From Garcia nutans (taxonomy: Eukaryota; Streptophyta; Magnoliopsida; Malpighiales; Euphorbiaceae): a stretch of DNA of 64,000 nt. The stretch is taken from positions 53,653,501 to 53,717,500 of the forward strand of contig CANTUV010000026.1 of the NCBI GenBank assembly GCA_947685225.1, written 5' to 3'. The position numbers and the translations under genes are program-made. The first letter of the stretch is position 1, and each line of letters starts with the position of its first letter. The notes beneath the pieces are model-generated. The model worked only from the letters and a program-made list of their open reading frames with translations, did no database searches and was not told the DNA's origin. This document shows, one piece after another, positions 37,050 to 50,001 of the stretch.

Positions 37050-40000
37050 ATAAACATCTCTAAGTCGACGCATGTCAATCTTGTGAACTAGTTTTTCAAA
37101 TATTGATATTGGTAAAACTTTTGTTAATAAATCCGCTAAATTTTCACTTGAACAAATTTGATGAGCATCTATTTCGCCTTTCTTCTGGAGTTTGTGAGTA
37201 AAAAAGAATTTTGTTGAGATATGCTTAGTTCTATCACCTTTGATATAACCTCCTTTTAATTGAGCAATAAAAGCAATATTATCTTCATATAAAATTGTTG
37301 GACTTCTTTCAGTAGATAAGAGGTTACATGTGTCTTGAATATGTTAAACCAATAATCTTAACCACACACATTTATGACTTGCTTCATGAATTGCAATAAT
37401 TTCTGCATGATTTGAATATGTAGCAATAATCGTTTGTTTTATTGAGCGCCAAGATATTGCAGTACCACCATATAAAAATAAATATCATGTTTGTGATCGT
37501 TCTTTATATGGATCAGATAGATATCCAGTATCTGCAAATTAAATCAATTTAAAATTTAATTATTTTGAATAAAATAATCCTAAATCAATAGTTCCACGAA
37601 GATAATGAAATATACATTTAACACCATTTCAATGTCTTCGTGTTGGCGCAGAACTATATCTCGCTATTAAATTAACTGATAAAGCTATATCTGTCATTGT
37701 ATAGTTAGCTAGATATATTAATGCACCAATTGCATTAAAATATGATGTTTTAGGACCAAAAATCTCTTCATTATCTTCTTTAAGATGAAATGGATCTTTC
37801 TTTACATCAAGAGATCGAACAATCATTGGAGAACTCAATGGATGAACTTTATCCATATTAAATTTCTTTCATACTTTTTCTATATAATTCAACTGATGTA
37901 TAAAAATTTCATTTGATAAATGTTCGATTTGTAAACCAAGTAAAAATTTTATTTTTTCAAGATCTTTCATTTCAAATTCTTTCTTTATAAGTGTTACTTC
38001 TTCTTCAAGCTCTTCAGGAGTTTCAATAATATTCAAATCATTAATATACACTGCAATAATGGCAAGTTCATATTTTAATTTTTTTAATAAAAATAGATGG
38101 GCTAATAGGATTATTCACATATCATTATTTTAACAAATATTCACTGAGACGATTATACCACGTTTCATCTAGATTATTTTAGTCCATATAGAGATCTTTA
38201 CAATTTGATTGAATATTTTTTCCGTGGTAATGAATTAAATGTTTCAGGCATTTCTAGTCCTTTAGGGACTTTCATGTAAATATCACTATCAAGTGATTCA
38301 TATAAATAAGTTGTTACAAAATCCATAAGATGTATATGAAGTCCTTCAGAAATTGTTTAAGTTTATTAAAAATCTAAGAGTTATTGCATCTACCACAGAA
38401 GAATATGTCTCTTCATAATCGATGTCAGGTCTCTGCGAAAAACCTTAGGGTATAAGTCATGTCTTATATCTTACAATCTCATTATTTCCATTTCTCTTTC
38501 TTACAAGTACCCACTTATAACCAACAGGTTTTATATTTTCAGGTGTTAGAACTATCGGTCCAAAAACTTCACGTTTTATAAGTGAATTTAATTCTGCCTC
38601 AATAGTATCTTTTCATTTTGGCCAATCACTTCGATGTCGATATTCTTTAATAGATTTTGGTTCCAAATCATTGTTTCCATTTATTATATCAATAGCTACT
38701 GCATATGTAAACTTTTGATCAATGATAGCTTTATCTCGATTCTATCTTTCTCTTGTATATACATAACTTGCTGAAATCTCTTTATTTTCAGGATTTTTCA
38801 TAATTTTATTATTCTCAAGTAATTATTTCTCTCCTGGAGGCAATTGATTAGTTGTATCTATTATTTATTTTTATATCATCATATCTTCTGGTATATTTAT
38901 TTCAGAAACATGAATTTATCCATTTTGTTCCCTTTTCTTTCTAGGATTTTTATCTTCAGCACCAATCGGTCTACCACGCTTCTGACGTATACCGAATACA
39001 TCTGTAGGTATATTGGTAGACTTTTTATTTGTAATATCAATCCGAGCAAGAGCATTTAATGCCGATATATGCGATCTAGTTATCTTTTTTATATCAGTGA
39101 ATATATCTGGTAACTGATTTGCAATATTTTATAAATGAATAATTTTCTTAACTTCAAGCTCACTTCTATTTGTTTGAGGATCAAAATGAGATATTGATGA
39201 TGCATTCCGTGAAATATCTTATTTTTCTAATTTTTCTTTTTCTCCCCTAATTCTGAAAATATAATTTTATCAAATTGACAATCAGCAAACCGTGCTGTAA
39301 AAATATCACTTATTATTGGTTCAAGATATTTTTATAATTGATGGTGATTCAAAATCAACATAAATTTACAATCGCCTTTGTGGGCCTATTTTTATACATT
39401 GTAGTGGAGAGATTGAAACATATACCGCACAACCAAAAATTTTCAAATAATAAATATTAGATTCATGACCAGATACAAGTTGTAATGGGGGAGAATTCAT
39501 AATAAGCAATTGGTCTAATTTTAATTAATGTTGTTGCATATAATATAGCATATCTCTAAGTTGAACTAGATAGTTTTGTCCTTATGAGTAATGGTCTAGC
39601 AATTAATTGAAGTCATTTTATAAGAGATTTTGCTAAATCATTTTATGTATGAGTGTGAGTTAGAGAGTGCTCAACTGTAATCCCAATTGATACACAATAA
39701 TCATTAAAATGCCTAGAATACAAATTCTTCTGCATTATCAAGATGAATTTTCTTAATTGTATAATCTAAAAATTGTGCTCGTAATTTATTGATTTGTGCT
39801 AATAATCTGACAAATGCAATATTGTGAGTAGATAATAAATAAATATATAATCGTCTTGTAAAAGAATCTATTAAAACTATAAAATATCAAAAAAGATCAC
39901 AAGATGGAATGATAGACCCACATATATCTCCATGAATTCGTTCTAAAAATTGAGGAGATTCAAATTCAATTTTACTTTGAGATGACCTAGTAATCAATTT

Positions 40001-41801
40001 TCTTTAAGCACAAGCAACACATAAAAATTCACTTGGTGAAAGAATCTTCTGGTTCTTTAAAGGGTGCCCATATGAGTGTTCTACAATTCTTCTTATTATT
40101 ATAGCACCATGATGACCTAAGTGATCATGCCGTAGAATAAATTTTTTTGAGTCAATTAACTTATGGTTAATTGTAATATTAGACTCTATTAAATTTATAT
40201 ATGTGAAATATAATTCAGAAAAAAATACGAGCAACCTTTCCATTATATACTTCTTTCTTGAGATTGTAGATTTAATATAGAGATATTCTTTATTATTTTC
40301 ATCTTTAGTCTCAATGTGATAACCATTGAGATGTATATCTCTAAAACTTAAAAGATTTTTTTTATTTATTAGATAACAATGCATCATTTATTATTAATTT
40401 TGTACATTTAGGTAACATAATATGGACTATTTTGAAACCTTCAATTAAATTTGTGGTACCAGAAATTATTTTAACATTAGCTTTAGCTAATTGAAGATGA
40501 GAAAATTATATTTTATCTTTTAGAATAGTATGCATTGTTACACTGTCTGCTAGACATAAATCTCCACCGGTGTCAAATAAGTGACTATGTAATTTCATTT
40601 TTCTTCAAAATAAAAATAGTATAAATAAGTATTATAATATTTTATTTAATATATTTATATAAAGAACACGTAGATAAAAATAAAATATACTTAATTTTAA
40701 ATTTAACACACTTGATAAATAAAACACATTTGATAAAAAATAAAAATATAATATTGAATAAAATACATTAATCAATATGGTTATCCAAAAGAGAATTTTC
40801 ATCAATTATTAAACTATCAGTTTTTTCATCAGTATTTTCAAAGAAGTCTAAAACATTCAGATATGTGAAATCATTTGGATCATTATGTTCAAGAAAATTA
40901 GTCTTCACAATTTTTCCTTTTTCTTTTACAAAAGCTTAGTAAAGATTCATAAGATGTTTAGATGTATGACACTAGTGTCCTTTCATACCACATCTATAGC
41001 AGATATTTTCTTCATTTTTATTTTGCAAATTCTTTTTTTTTCTCTCATTTTTCTCACTATAATTATAAGTCTTTCAAAAATTGATATTGTGGTAATTTTT
41101 ATAACTTCGATAATTATTACTATTGTCACCTCTACCATGACCACGACCACGACCCCAACCACGTCTATTATTTTGTCTTTGTTCATACTTATTTATGATT
41201 ACAACATTTGCTTCAGAGAATGGTTCAGATCCATTTGGTCGTGACTGATGATTTTTCATTAAAAATTTATTATTTTGTTCAACAACAATAAGATATGATA
41301 TCAATTCAAAATATTTTTTAAAATCTCACTTTCGATATTGCTGCTGTAGGAGCATATTCGAGATATAAAATATTAAAAAAAATTAATAAATCTTAATCAG
41401 TAATCTTCTCACCACATAATTTTAATTGAAAAATAATTTTAAAAACTGTAGAATTATATTCACTAAAAGTTTTAAAATCTTGTAATCGCAAATGCATTCA
41501 ATCATAGTGAGATTTTTGAAGAATAACTATTTTTTAATGATCAAATCTTTTTTTTAAATTTTACCAAAGTTCATAGAGATTTTTACCATTAAATATTCAG
41601 CTTTTAATCATTTATGGAGACAATGACGAAGGAATAATATTGCTTTGCGTGATCCTGTAAGGGTACGTCATTTCTTTCTTGAATTGTATTTTCAAGATTC
41701 ATAGCATCAAAATGAATTTCAGCATCAAGAGTCCAAGATAAATAATTATTTTTCGATATATCAAGTGCAACAAACTCAAGCTTTGTGAGGTTTGATATCA
41801 T
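37050..41801 (-). pseudogene. Copia gag-pol polyprotein, multiply disrupted
   Basis: Gag begins at the ATG at 41,801 (MISNLTKLEFVALDISKNNY). The zinc knuckle reads CYRCGMKGH-stop-CHT at 40,969-41,001: the CCHC residues survive, but the Trp expected between His and the last Cys is a TAG stop (40,972-40,974). The GAG-pre-integrase part is open at 40,004-40,387 (NLLSFRDIHLNGYHIET, then HDHLGHHG and a CxxC-like end). Integrase follows to about 39,500 with DSFTRR and LDNAEE remnants. Reverse transcriptase is visible at 37,869-38,051, where the catalytic YVDD motif reads YIND, so the first Asp is lost. RNase H remnants extend to about 37,050 (ALIYLANYTMTDIALSVN at 37,680-37,740). The protein cannot be functional. 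Sequence style is of the Tork lineage, by resemblance only. Confidence 0.88.
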
Positions 41802-42773
41802 GTAGATCACTATATAATAAAATTATAATTAGTCACTAATATGTTATTTTTAATATATTATGTAAAGTAATAATAAATTGCATTAAATCAAGTAAAAGAC
41901 ATAAGTTATATATGAATATATTATCAATATTGAATAATTTATGAATTTTTAAAAATAGAAATAAATATAATTAATATTAATAATTTAAAATATATTAAAA
42001 AAAGTGAAGACATATTATTAATAAATTAATGCATATATAGATGTATGAACTAATATAAGATAATAAAAATATAAAATAATGAGTGTAAGCATATGTGTTA
42101 TTTAATTAAATGAAAATATAATTATTTTGTTAATATGTAGTATTTATATTTTTATTATTATAAAATTATAACAATATAAAATTTATATATAATAAGTATA
42201 TAATATATATGCAACAAGTGTATAATTTTATTTTTATTTTTTTTATATGACCCTTATATCATTTTATTATTATATGTATATAGAAGAAATAAAAAATAAT
42301 AGTATAGTTAAAATTATAACTTATTCTAGTCAAGAGTTTTTATTTATTTATTTATTATTATTATTATTAATTTTTTTCATCATCATCATCATAGTTATTC
42401 AAGTTTCTCTTTGGTAAGAACATTAAATAAAATCTCATAAAGATGATTAACATGTTATGAGAAGAATTATATACATAAACATATAAACTATAAAATAAAT
42501 TATACATATCAACTAAATCTAAAAACAATAATTTATGTACAAAAATTATAATTATAGAATTTGTTCTTCTTTTTTTAATTTATCGATTGCAAAAATATAT
42601 TTATATAGTAGTATATTAACACTTAAAATTTTAGTCCATTAATATTAATTTAAATATAATAAGTGAATAAATATATTTAAAGTAAACATAAATAATATAT
42701 GAATATTACCTTTGATGAAATATTATTGAAGCTAGATTAAGATAAATGATATAGAATAATCATGCTGATAATG

Positions 42774-43097
42774 TATTATGTAATTAATGATAAAATTATA
42801 GATAATTAAAAAAATAAAGAACAAAAGCTAATTATTTAAGAAAAAATTTAGAGAAAAAATTTATAAGCTTATTACTTCTTTTTCTTCATATATTTAAGTT
42901 TTATAAATTACATCTATTTATAGAGTTAGAAATTAAATAAAATAATACATAGTAATTAATAAAAAAAAATAAAGTGATAAATAATTTGAAAGACAAGATA
43001 ATATGATTAGGAGATAAAATAACATGACTAAAAAAATAGAATAATTAAAGTGATAAAAGAAACATCTACATATTAATGTCTTCAATTATTCATAATA
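42774..43097 (-). repeat. 5' LTR of the copia element
   Basis: Right copy of the 324-bp LTR. Just inside it, on the minus strand, the internal sequence starts CATTATCAGCATGATTATT. This resembles the ATCAGCACGA-type primer-binding region seen after the 5' LTR in many plant copia elements. Confidence 0.9.
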
Positions 43098-43102
43098 TTA
43101 AC

Positions 43103-44673
43103 ATATTTTTTTTCAAAATTATTTTTTAATTTAAAATAATTAATATATCACAACATCATTGATTCCCCTTCTCTAAGTTGTAATACTAAAAAAAATAATT
43201 AATATATCAAATTTATTTATATAACATATCATGCAGTATATTTAATTAAATTTAAAAATAAATAATTTTATAAATTTTTAAAAATTATTTGATATTTTTA
43301 AATATAATAATATTTATTTGAAAAAAGTACATAACTAACATAAAATTTAAAATTATTTTTAAAAATATGATTGTTAAAAAACTGTAAAATTACATAAAAT
43401 ACAACGAAAATAAATACACTATATTTTTCCTCCGTAGATTTTTTTAAAAACTTCAAAAATAATTTTTTTTCCTCATCATTGATTCCTTAAATCTTTTTGT
43501 ACACAATAAATTGCTCAAAAGCCAATCATCAAATTAAAACAGCATATTAATAATGGAAAAATAGAAGAAGTGAAAACGAAGATATATATAATAGTAAAAT
43601 AAAAAAAAATGATCCAGATTGTAGTTTTCTATTACCTCCTTCAAAAACAAATCTAAGTATAGCAAGTTTAACATCAAAAACACTGTTAATACTAAAATTT
43701 AAAGAAACAAACTAATTATGATAATTTATTGTATCGATTAAAAATATTATATATATTGTGAATATATTATATATTATATATATATATATATTTTATATAT
43801 TGTGAATATATTTTATATATATTATGTATACGGTAAATTCTAACTAAAAAATATATAAACTGCATTTATATATTTCTTAAATATGGCATATACATTATAT
43901 AAATATTATCTATATATCAAATTTCAAATAAAAATATATGCATTCTTACTAATAGTATCATAAATAAGTTATATATATTGTGAATATGTTCTATACATTA
44001 TATATATTAAATTTTAACTGAAATATATGAACATTTTTATATCTTCTTTAATTATAATGTACTCACCATGTAAATATTATTCATATATTAAATTTCAAGT
44101 GACAGTATATATATTACTATTAATATTAGTATAAATATATGTTATGTTGTAGATATTATATATATGCTATGGGTATAATATATATTGTGATACAATTATC
44201 AAGAATCGCATATTTAAAAATAAAAAATTCACTGTATTTTTTAAAATAAAAATTAAAAAAAGTGTAATTTCCTCTATTTAATTTTCTAAGCTAAGATAAA
44301 TCTATTATCTAAAGCTATGGGCCAGAAACGTAAAAAAACGAGAATGCCCAAAACCCATTATCAGCCCAAAAAAGAAATAAAAAGGAACACACGAAAAGAA
44401 TTAAATTTTCACAGAAATTTTGGTAGTAGCAACTATTCTAAATTTCTAATTTATTAATAAATTAAATTACTTTATCAAATGCAATTAAAAGAACTATAAA
44501 TTCATAATTCTACAACTTGTTTAATAATTTAAAGAAACAATGAACAAATGAGTTTTTTTTTTAATAAAAACAATTGAGTTAATTAATTTATCATCCTTTC
44601 AATTTATGTAACATTTTAATTACTGTCTCAAATTTTTTACATGTCTACTAAAATTAAAAATTTGAAAAAAGGC
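43103..44673. other. AT-rich spacer with diverged tandem repeats
   Basis: No gene. About 43,791-44,140 contains two diverged copies of a unit of roughly 175 bp, each starting TTATATATATTGTGAATAT and later containing TATCAAATTTCAA or TATTAAATTTCAA. A third, partial copy may follow. The 44,280-44,400 stretch is somewhat less AT-rich and unassigned. Confidence 0.5.
43791..44140 (+). repeat. Diverged tandem repeat, period about 175 bp
   Basis: Units start near 43,791 and 43,967. They share an ordered set of phrases: TATATTGTGAATAT, then AAATTCTAACT or AAATTTTAACT, then TATATATCAAATTTCAA or CATATATTAAATTTCAA, then a TTACTAATAGTAT or TTACTATTAATATTAGTAT end. Substitutions and small indels are frequent, so this is an old duplication. 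Confidence 0.6.
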
Positions 44674-46232
44674 TTACAATCTCCATGCAGAAGCTCTTAC
44701 CAATGGAATTCCTTTCCACTTCAAGACCATCTCATTATTATTCTCTCCTTCAACCTCCACTCCATGTAAAGTAGTCTGTCCTCCTCTCACCATTTCTTTA
44801 GCTTCCATCAAGCTATGGTTGCTCACTCTCAATCCTTCAAACCCAAATTCTTTCGTATAATCATCATTATTTCCTTCCTTAATTTCCCTCCATGTTTCCA
44901 TCATAGTAAGAGAGGAAACATAAGGTGCAAGAAACAAACACTCCATTGATAATCTAGCTTCTCCAAGAAAATTTGGGAAATTACTGTCGATTGAATCCAA
45001 CAATGATTGGTAATGTTGCATATAACTCTCAAAGAATGACCCAAAACTATCACAATAATTATTATTATAACCCTCATAACCAAATGTCACTAAACCTCTA
45101 TTATTAGCTAATAATAACAAATCCTTAGCTACTGCTAAAAACCCCATTACTTGTTTTCTACTTCTCCTCCTTCCCATATGAACAAGTGCCCATATACAAT
45201 TAAAGACTAACCATTCTTTCTTTTCTTTCAGTAATTTTCTCATTCTCTTCATTTCTTTAGCCAAGTCTTGCAGCTCCATCTCCTCTACATTCAACATTAT
45301 GCCTAATGACTCTGCGAAATCTTGAAGTTTTCTTTTTGTATCTTCGAAACCTATCCATGAACAAAAATAATCTGTGTTCTATCCCCACTTGATTGCAGTA
45401 ATGATCAAAGAAGTTCGTGGAGGAAGAGACATCATCATCGAAGACCATTGAACACCTTCTCCTATGTCGAAGTCTACTATTTGTAGAATCTGAGTGTCTT
45501 GAGGTTTACTTCAAGAATCGCTAGTTAGCTGTAAAATGAGCAATCATTCCATAAGGGAAAATCTTATAAAACACCTCAAAAACTAATTCAATGTTCTTGC
45601 TGCACTCTTGCTTCAGATAGTCTACTTGTTGCTGCTTCTTGTTGATCAAATGTAAATGATTATCATAATCATGAAATGCATAATACAAAAGTCTGAACTA
45701 TATGATCGCTGAAATTGGACTAACTTTTTGACTAATGCGTCTTGTGATAACCTCTGCAAGTTCTGTTTGATTATTTGTCATCGCTTCTCCATAAGCATTG
45801 GCAAGATGGTTCAGGCTGAACTGATTATTGATCTCTGAGCCTTCTTCTGGAATGGTAAGCGGTTGAGCATAGACGAATAATTAAGCCATCACTCGGACGT
45901 CTAAGGCTGATTGAAGAATCATAATTTTCCTGTTCTTTAGAGCCATTTAACCATATACAAATGTTCTCCCTTTCCTGACTCGATATCAGCTCTAATGATT
46001 CCTCCAAATCATCAAATGGAAATTCCAAGTTGTTCATATTTTCATCCACTCCATGAATTTGTGGAACACCCACTAATTCAATATCAGAGAGCTCAAAGTG
46101 GTCTTTGTTAATGTAAGAAGTATAATGAATTTCTAATTCATGATTTGCATAATCATGATCAAGAGATAATAACTCTAAATTAATGTTAAAGTCTTGTAGA
46201 CATGGAACCTAAGAAAGGTTGCATCCTAACAT
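44674..46232 (-). pseudogene. GRAS-domain transcription factor pseudogene (NSP2/SCL26-like)
   Basis: A broken relative of the intact GRAS gene at 57,917-59,464. The C-terminal third is open at 44,674-45,297 and ends WKGIPLVRASAWRL, the SAW motif. It includes WLVFNCIWALVHMGRRRSRK and SFGSFFESYMQHYQSLLDSI, which align with the intact copy. Further upstream are IVDFDIGEGVQW (the VHIID-type motif, near 45,450) and SLNHLANAYGEAM (leucine repeat I, near 45,810). Defects include a TAG at 45,379-45,381 inside the GRAS domain, a frame change near 45,850-45,900, another just before IVDFD (about 45,480-45,520), and a TAG at codon 8 (46,209-46,211) if the ATG at 46,232 is the old start. The N-terminal acidic part (NLEFPFDDLEESLELIS) is unlike the intact copy, so the two were already distinct paralogues. 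Confidence 0.88.
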
Positions 46233-49095
46233 ATTTTAGAATTAGGCTAAATCAATTGAAAAAACTGACACGTTTTAGATGGAGTTTAACTAATTTGATT
46301 ATATATTTATATAGTAAATAAGAGATGTGATGTTAATTATTAATTATGAATATGTGAATTATTGTGGATAACATAAAGAACAAAAGTTGAGATATTTTCA
46401 TGCTATCAACTACTTTAAATATTCATGGCTATGCGTGTCCCTTTCTATTGGCAACTTCAAAACAAATTGAAGGAAATTACTTCTGAATTAATTGCTAATA
46501 ATTAACTATTAATCTTATGAGTAATGACCCCTTCAACTTAATTTTGTACAGTTACTGTTGTTTATATATATTCGAAAGGGTTTTGCCCTTAATTAGTTTA
46601 ATTTTCTTTATTATTTTCTTTCTAATAATTAATTAACAAGGAAAATATATAGAGGTTGATTCGAAATTTCATGCAAAGGTTGAAAAGATTGGATCTGGCT
46701 TTTTTTGTCGACGCATTGATCAATGCTTTGGCCTTTTCCTAGTTATAATCAGTAGCCAAAATTCTTATTCCTATATACATGCAAGAAAGGTTCAAAACCA
46801 TTCTTTAAAAAAAATAACAACAAAAAAATCCCTCTATTATATATTAATAATATCTAGACTCATGTTTCTTTTAAAATAACTTATAAGATTAATATATTAA
46901 TTAAAATATCTTATCATTTGTTGATTTAAATGAACAAAATAAAATTGCATAATCCAGTACACAATTATAATTATAATGTATGTATCTTTCCTTAATTTAC
47001 ATATCCATTCACAAAAATATTTATAGATTTATAATTTTCATGCATTTTTTTAATGAATAAATACAATATGAAAAAGATATTCACATTTATATTGTAAATT
47101 TAAAAAATTACCTCTCAAAATACTGATCTAAAAAATCCAACCGCTAACAAAATAAAAAAAATTAAAAAACCATATTTAGGGGGGAAAAGATTCCTAGCAA
47201 GGAAAATAGAGACAGAGTTAATGAAGTTAAGTGGAGAGGTTGAGTTAATTGAACTTCTAAATTATTTGTCGGCAATATCATTAATTAGTTCTTTTTTTAA
47301 AAAAAAATTTATGTAACTTTCATGAGATCTTAATTAATTGAAATCAAAACATAGGTCTGTTGCTGAAGACATTATAATAAATTGTAATCTCAAACTAAAG
47401 TATATATATATAGATAGATAGATTTAAAGACAATGATAGAATCCGTTGAGAAAGATCTCATTTATTGTGTAGCTTCCATGCCAAATTAAATAGCAAAAAC
47501 CACAACAATTGGATCTCATCCAATTGACAAAACGTAAATAGACATACGTAATATATGATTAATAAAATTTAATCCATAACCATGCATTTTCTTTTTAAAA
47601 AATTATATGATTTTATGTTTAGAAACATTAATACGCTTATATGCTTAATTAAAAATATATATGTCAATTGAGATTCAATCAATACAGAATAATTAGCTGT
47701 GATATATATGTGTTCATACATAGAACCATATATAAATCTGTTAGAGATATATGATATGTCTTAACTGTAATTTCTCATATAATAATTGAACACATCTTGT
47801 TTTGATTAATATATGGCATTTGTAATTGTTTGAAAACATATTCAATTTGATTAATGTGATGTAGTCTTGATTGAATTTTGAAATTTATCATCATAATGGA
47901 AATCTTGATAATGAGAGTCAATTTTTTTTTATAATTTAATCTAAAATTATTCTTGATCATAAGATCTTTAAAATAGAATTTTAATAATCAAATTAGATCA
48001 ATATATATGTAATGATCTCTATAAGATAGAAATTAGTTATTTTTATTAACTAAATGAAAATACGGAGATACATAAAGATACGTATTAGTTATTCTTATTA
48101 ACTAATTCTTTAAGTACTTGATTAGTTGCTCTCTTTAGATCAATATATGAAGATATGATCATTGAACCGACTCAATAAAAAAATTTTAATGATTAAAATT
48201 ATCAATAAACTGTTAATAGGATGTTCTTTTGAAGAATGCATGTAGTAATTTTCTTTGACCTGAGATCATCATAATACCTGACAAGTTATTTATTATACTT
48301 TGATATTGAACATCTATTGTCTTGAATCAGTAGTTGAAAGGATATTGTACATAATCAAAATTAGTGATTGATCAAAATAAAATCTGTCAATTTTTTATAA
48401 TGAGACCTAATTAAAACCTTGGATAGGGCAATTGAATGAAAAAAAAATGAATTTCTTAAGTTATTCATTTGTCAATTATAATTAAAATAAAACATAGTTT
48501 GTAACTTATTGAGATTTGACATATTACCATGTTTTAGGATTGACCCGGAACTATAAAGACTGAAAAAATATTATATTATTTTTTTACAGATTTCTGATAG
48601 GTGATGGTTTACTTCATACTAGCTATTCAGTTATTAAAAAATATTGCTAAATGTCAACCTTAATTAGTAAACCGGTTTGATCAATTTGCTATCATTTAGC
48701 ATTAAACTTATATGGTCACACGCTAACTAGTGTTTTGAGTTTTGCTAATTGATTAATTATATTATTAATTAATAATTAAATTAAAAATTTTAATTATTTA
48801 AATAAATAATATTTTTAGTTCAAATAAAATATTATTATATTTTCTGCTAATACCTAGAATATAATCAATTTGATTAGCGACAAATTAAAATTTTCAATTT
48901 AAAATAGAAAAATTAATTAATTAATATTTTATGGATAAATTAATTATATATATTAAATTATCATTTATATATTTGATATATAAATAATAATAATTAAAAA
49001 ATAAAATTATTGAGAGTTGATTTAACAATCAACATTCATCGAATCCATGGCCATGTCGCCATTGATTGATGTTGCTTAATGTTAAAAAAAAAAGG
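46233..49095. other. AT-rich intergenic DNA
   Basis: No gene is supportable. The segment from about 47,960 to 48,420 is less monotonous, with phrases such as AGTTATTCTTATTAACTAATTC repeated in diverged form near 48,030 and 48,090. It may be a decayed transposon, but no coding or terminal structure is visible. Confidence 0.5.
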
Positions 49096-49098
49096 CAA

Positions 49099-49208
49099 AT
49101 GGCTTTTATAAGAGTTGTAAGATGTTACAACTCTTGCCATGCATCTATTGTCTTAATCCACTAAGCAACATAGCCATAGAATTGTAAAATGTTACAACTC
49201 TATGGCTA
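49099..49208. repeat. Two adjacent hairpins sharing one core
   Basis: Hairpin 1: AAGAGTTGTAA (49,110-49,120), loop GATG, TTACAACTCTT (49,125-49,135). An outer ATGGC/GCCAT pair (49,099-49,103 and 49,136-49,140) lies beyond a one-sided bulge. Hairpin 2: TAGCCATAGAATTGTAA (49,171-49,187), loop AATG, TTACAACTCTATGGCTA (49,192-49,208), 16 of 17 paired. The 24-nt cores, AGAGTTGTAAGATGTTACAA and AGAATTGTAAAATGTTACAA followed by CTCT, are almost the same. The two hairpins are therefore probably related by duplication or are parts of one foldback element. Confidence 0.8.
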
Positions 49209-49724
49209 CAAGGTGTGTGGGTGTGGGGGAGAGAAAGAGAGAGAGAAGATTAAGAAAGCTTTAACCTAAAGTTTTAGTAAAATTTTTTAACATAAGATTT
49301 TATTTGCTTTTGATTTTTTATTAATAAAAAGTTGATAATAAAATTTAGTCTCGGTAAAAATATATATAAAAATTTTATATAATTAAAATTTTAATATTAA
49401 AAACATGGCTTATAGATATGTTTTAAATATATTTTTAATATATTTATATGTAAAATTTTGAATACAAAAAAATCTATGTTGTATTATTTTAAATTTTATT
49501 GCATGTTATAAACTCCGAAAATCCAGCAAAATCATTATGTTTTCAACTTCAAGATTATTAAGATTTGTATTTCTCATATATTATAAATTTAGTTTATTGA
49601 AAATGTATTTTTTGAATAAAGATTATAAATTAATTATACTTAAATCCTTTCTCTCCAATAAAAAAAAAGGAATTTAAAACTTATCACAATCAACTTCTAA
49701 CATGTATTCCCGCATTTATAAAAG

Positions 49725-50001
49725 GTTTTGACAAAAATATAAGAAAAATTAAAAATAATTTTAAATTTATCATATTTATAAAATATTTATCAAAATATCA
49801 AAATTTATACAATATTTACTAAAATACCAGGTTTTATTAGTTTACAAAGAGTTTATAATGAGTTTATAATTATTTTATCATGAGTTTATAAATTTTATAG
49901 TTTATAATGAGTTTATTATGAGTTTATAATAAAATAATTAAAATACCCCTGATAAAAAAATAAAAATTTTTAAAAATGTAATGGAGGGTGTCATTTTTTT
50001 C
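49725..50001 (+). mobile_element. Dispersed repeat family, copy 3 (about 277 bp)
   Basis: The best-defined copy of the family seen at 9118-9381 and 10,738-10,972. It is flanked by a perfect 12-bp direct repeat, CATTTATAAAAG, at 49,713-49,724 and 50,002-50,013. It starts GTTTTGACAAAAATATAAG and ends GGAGGGTGTCATTTTTTTC. Both ends contain a TGACA/TGTCA pentamer in inverted orientation, hinting at very short inverted ends. The interior is TTTATAATGAGTTTAT-type repeats with no coding capacity. Confidence 0.7.

Larger units (their letters stand above)
36588..43097 (-). mobile_element. Ty1/copia LTR retrotransposon, full-length but decayed (6.5 kb)
   Basis: Two direct repeats of 324 bp, 36,588-36,911 and 42,774-43,097, bound the element. 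They are flanked by a perfect 5-bp target duplication TTAAC (36,583-36,587 and 43,098-43,102). Read on the minus strand, the order is 5' LTR (right), leader, gag, protease/GAG-pre-integrase, integrase, reverse transcriptase, RNase H, polypurine tract, 3' LTR (left). This is the copia order. The LTRs differ at roughly one position in ten by eye, so the insertion is old. All coding parts carry stops and frameshifts. LTR ends are TATTAT...CATAATA where TG...CA would be usual, consistent with C-to-T decay at both ends or an unusual family terminus. Confidence 0.92.

Noticed and set aside
40885..41244. Plus-strand open frame of 119 codons
   Set aside because: It is antisense to the decayed copia gag and zinc-knuckle region, which explains the sequence.
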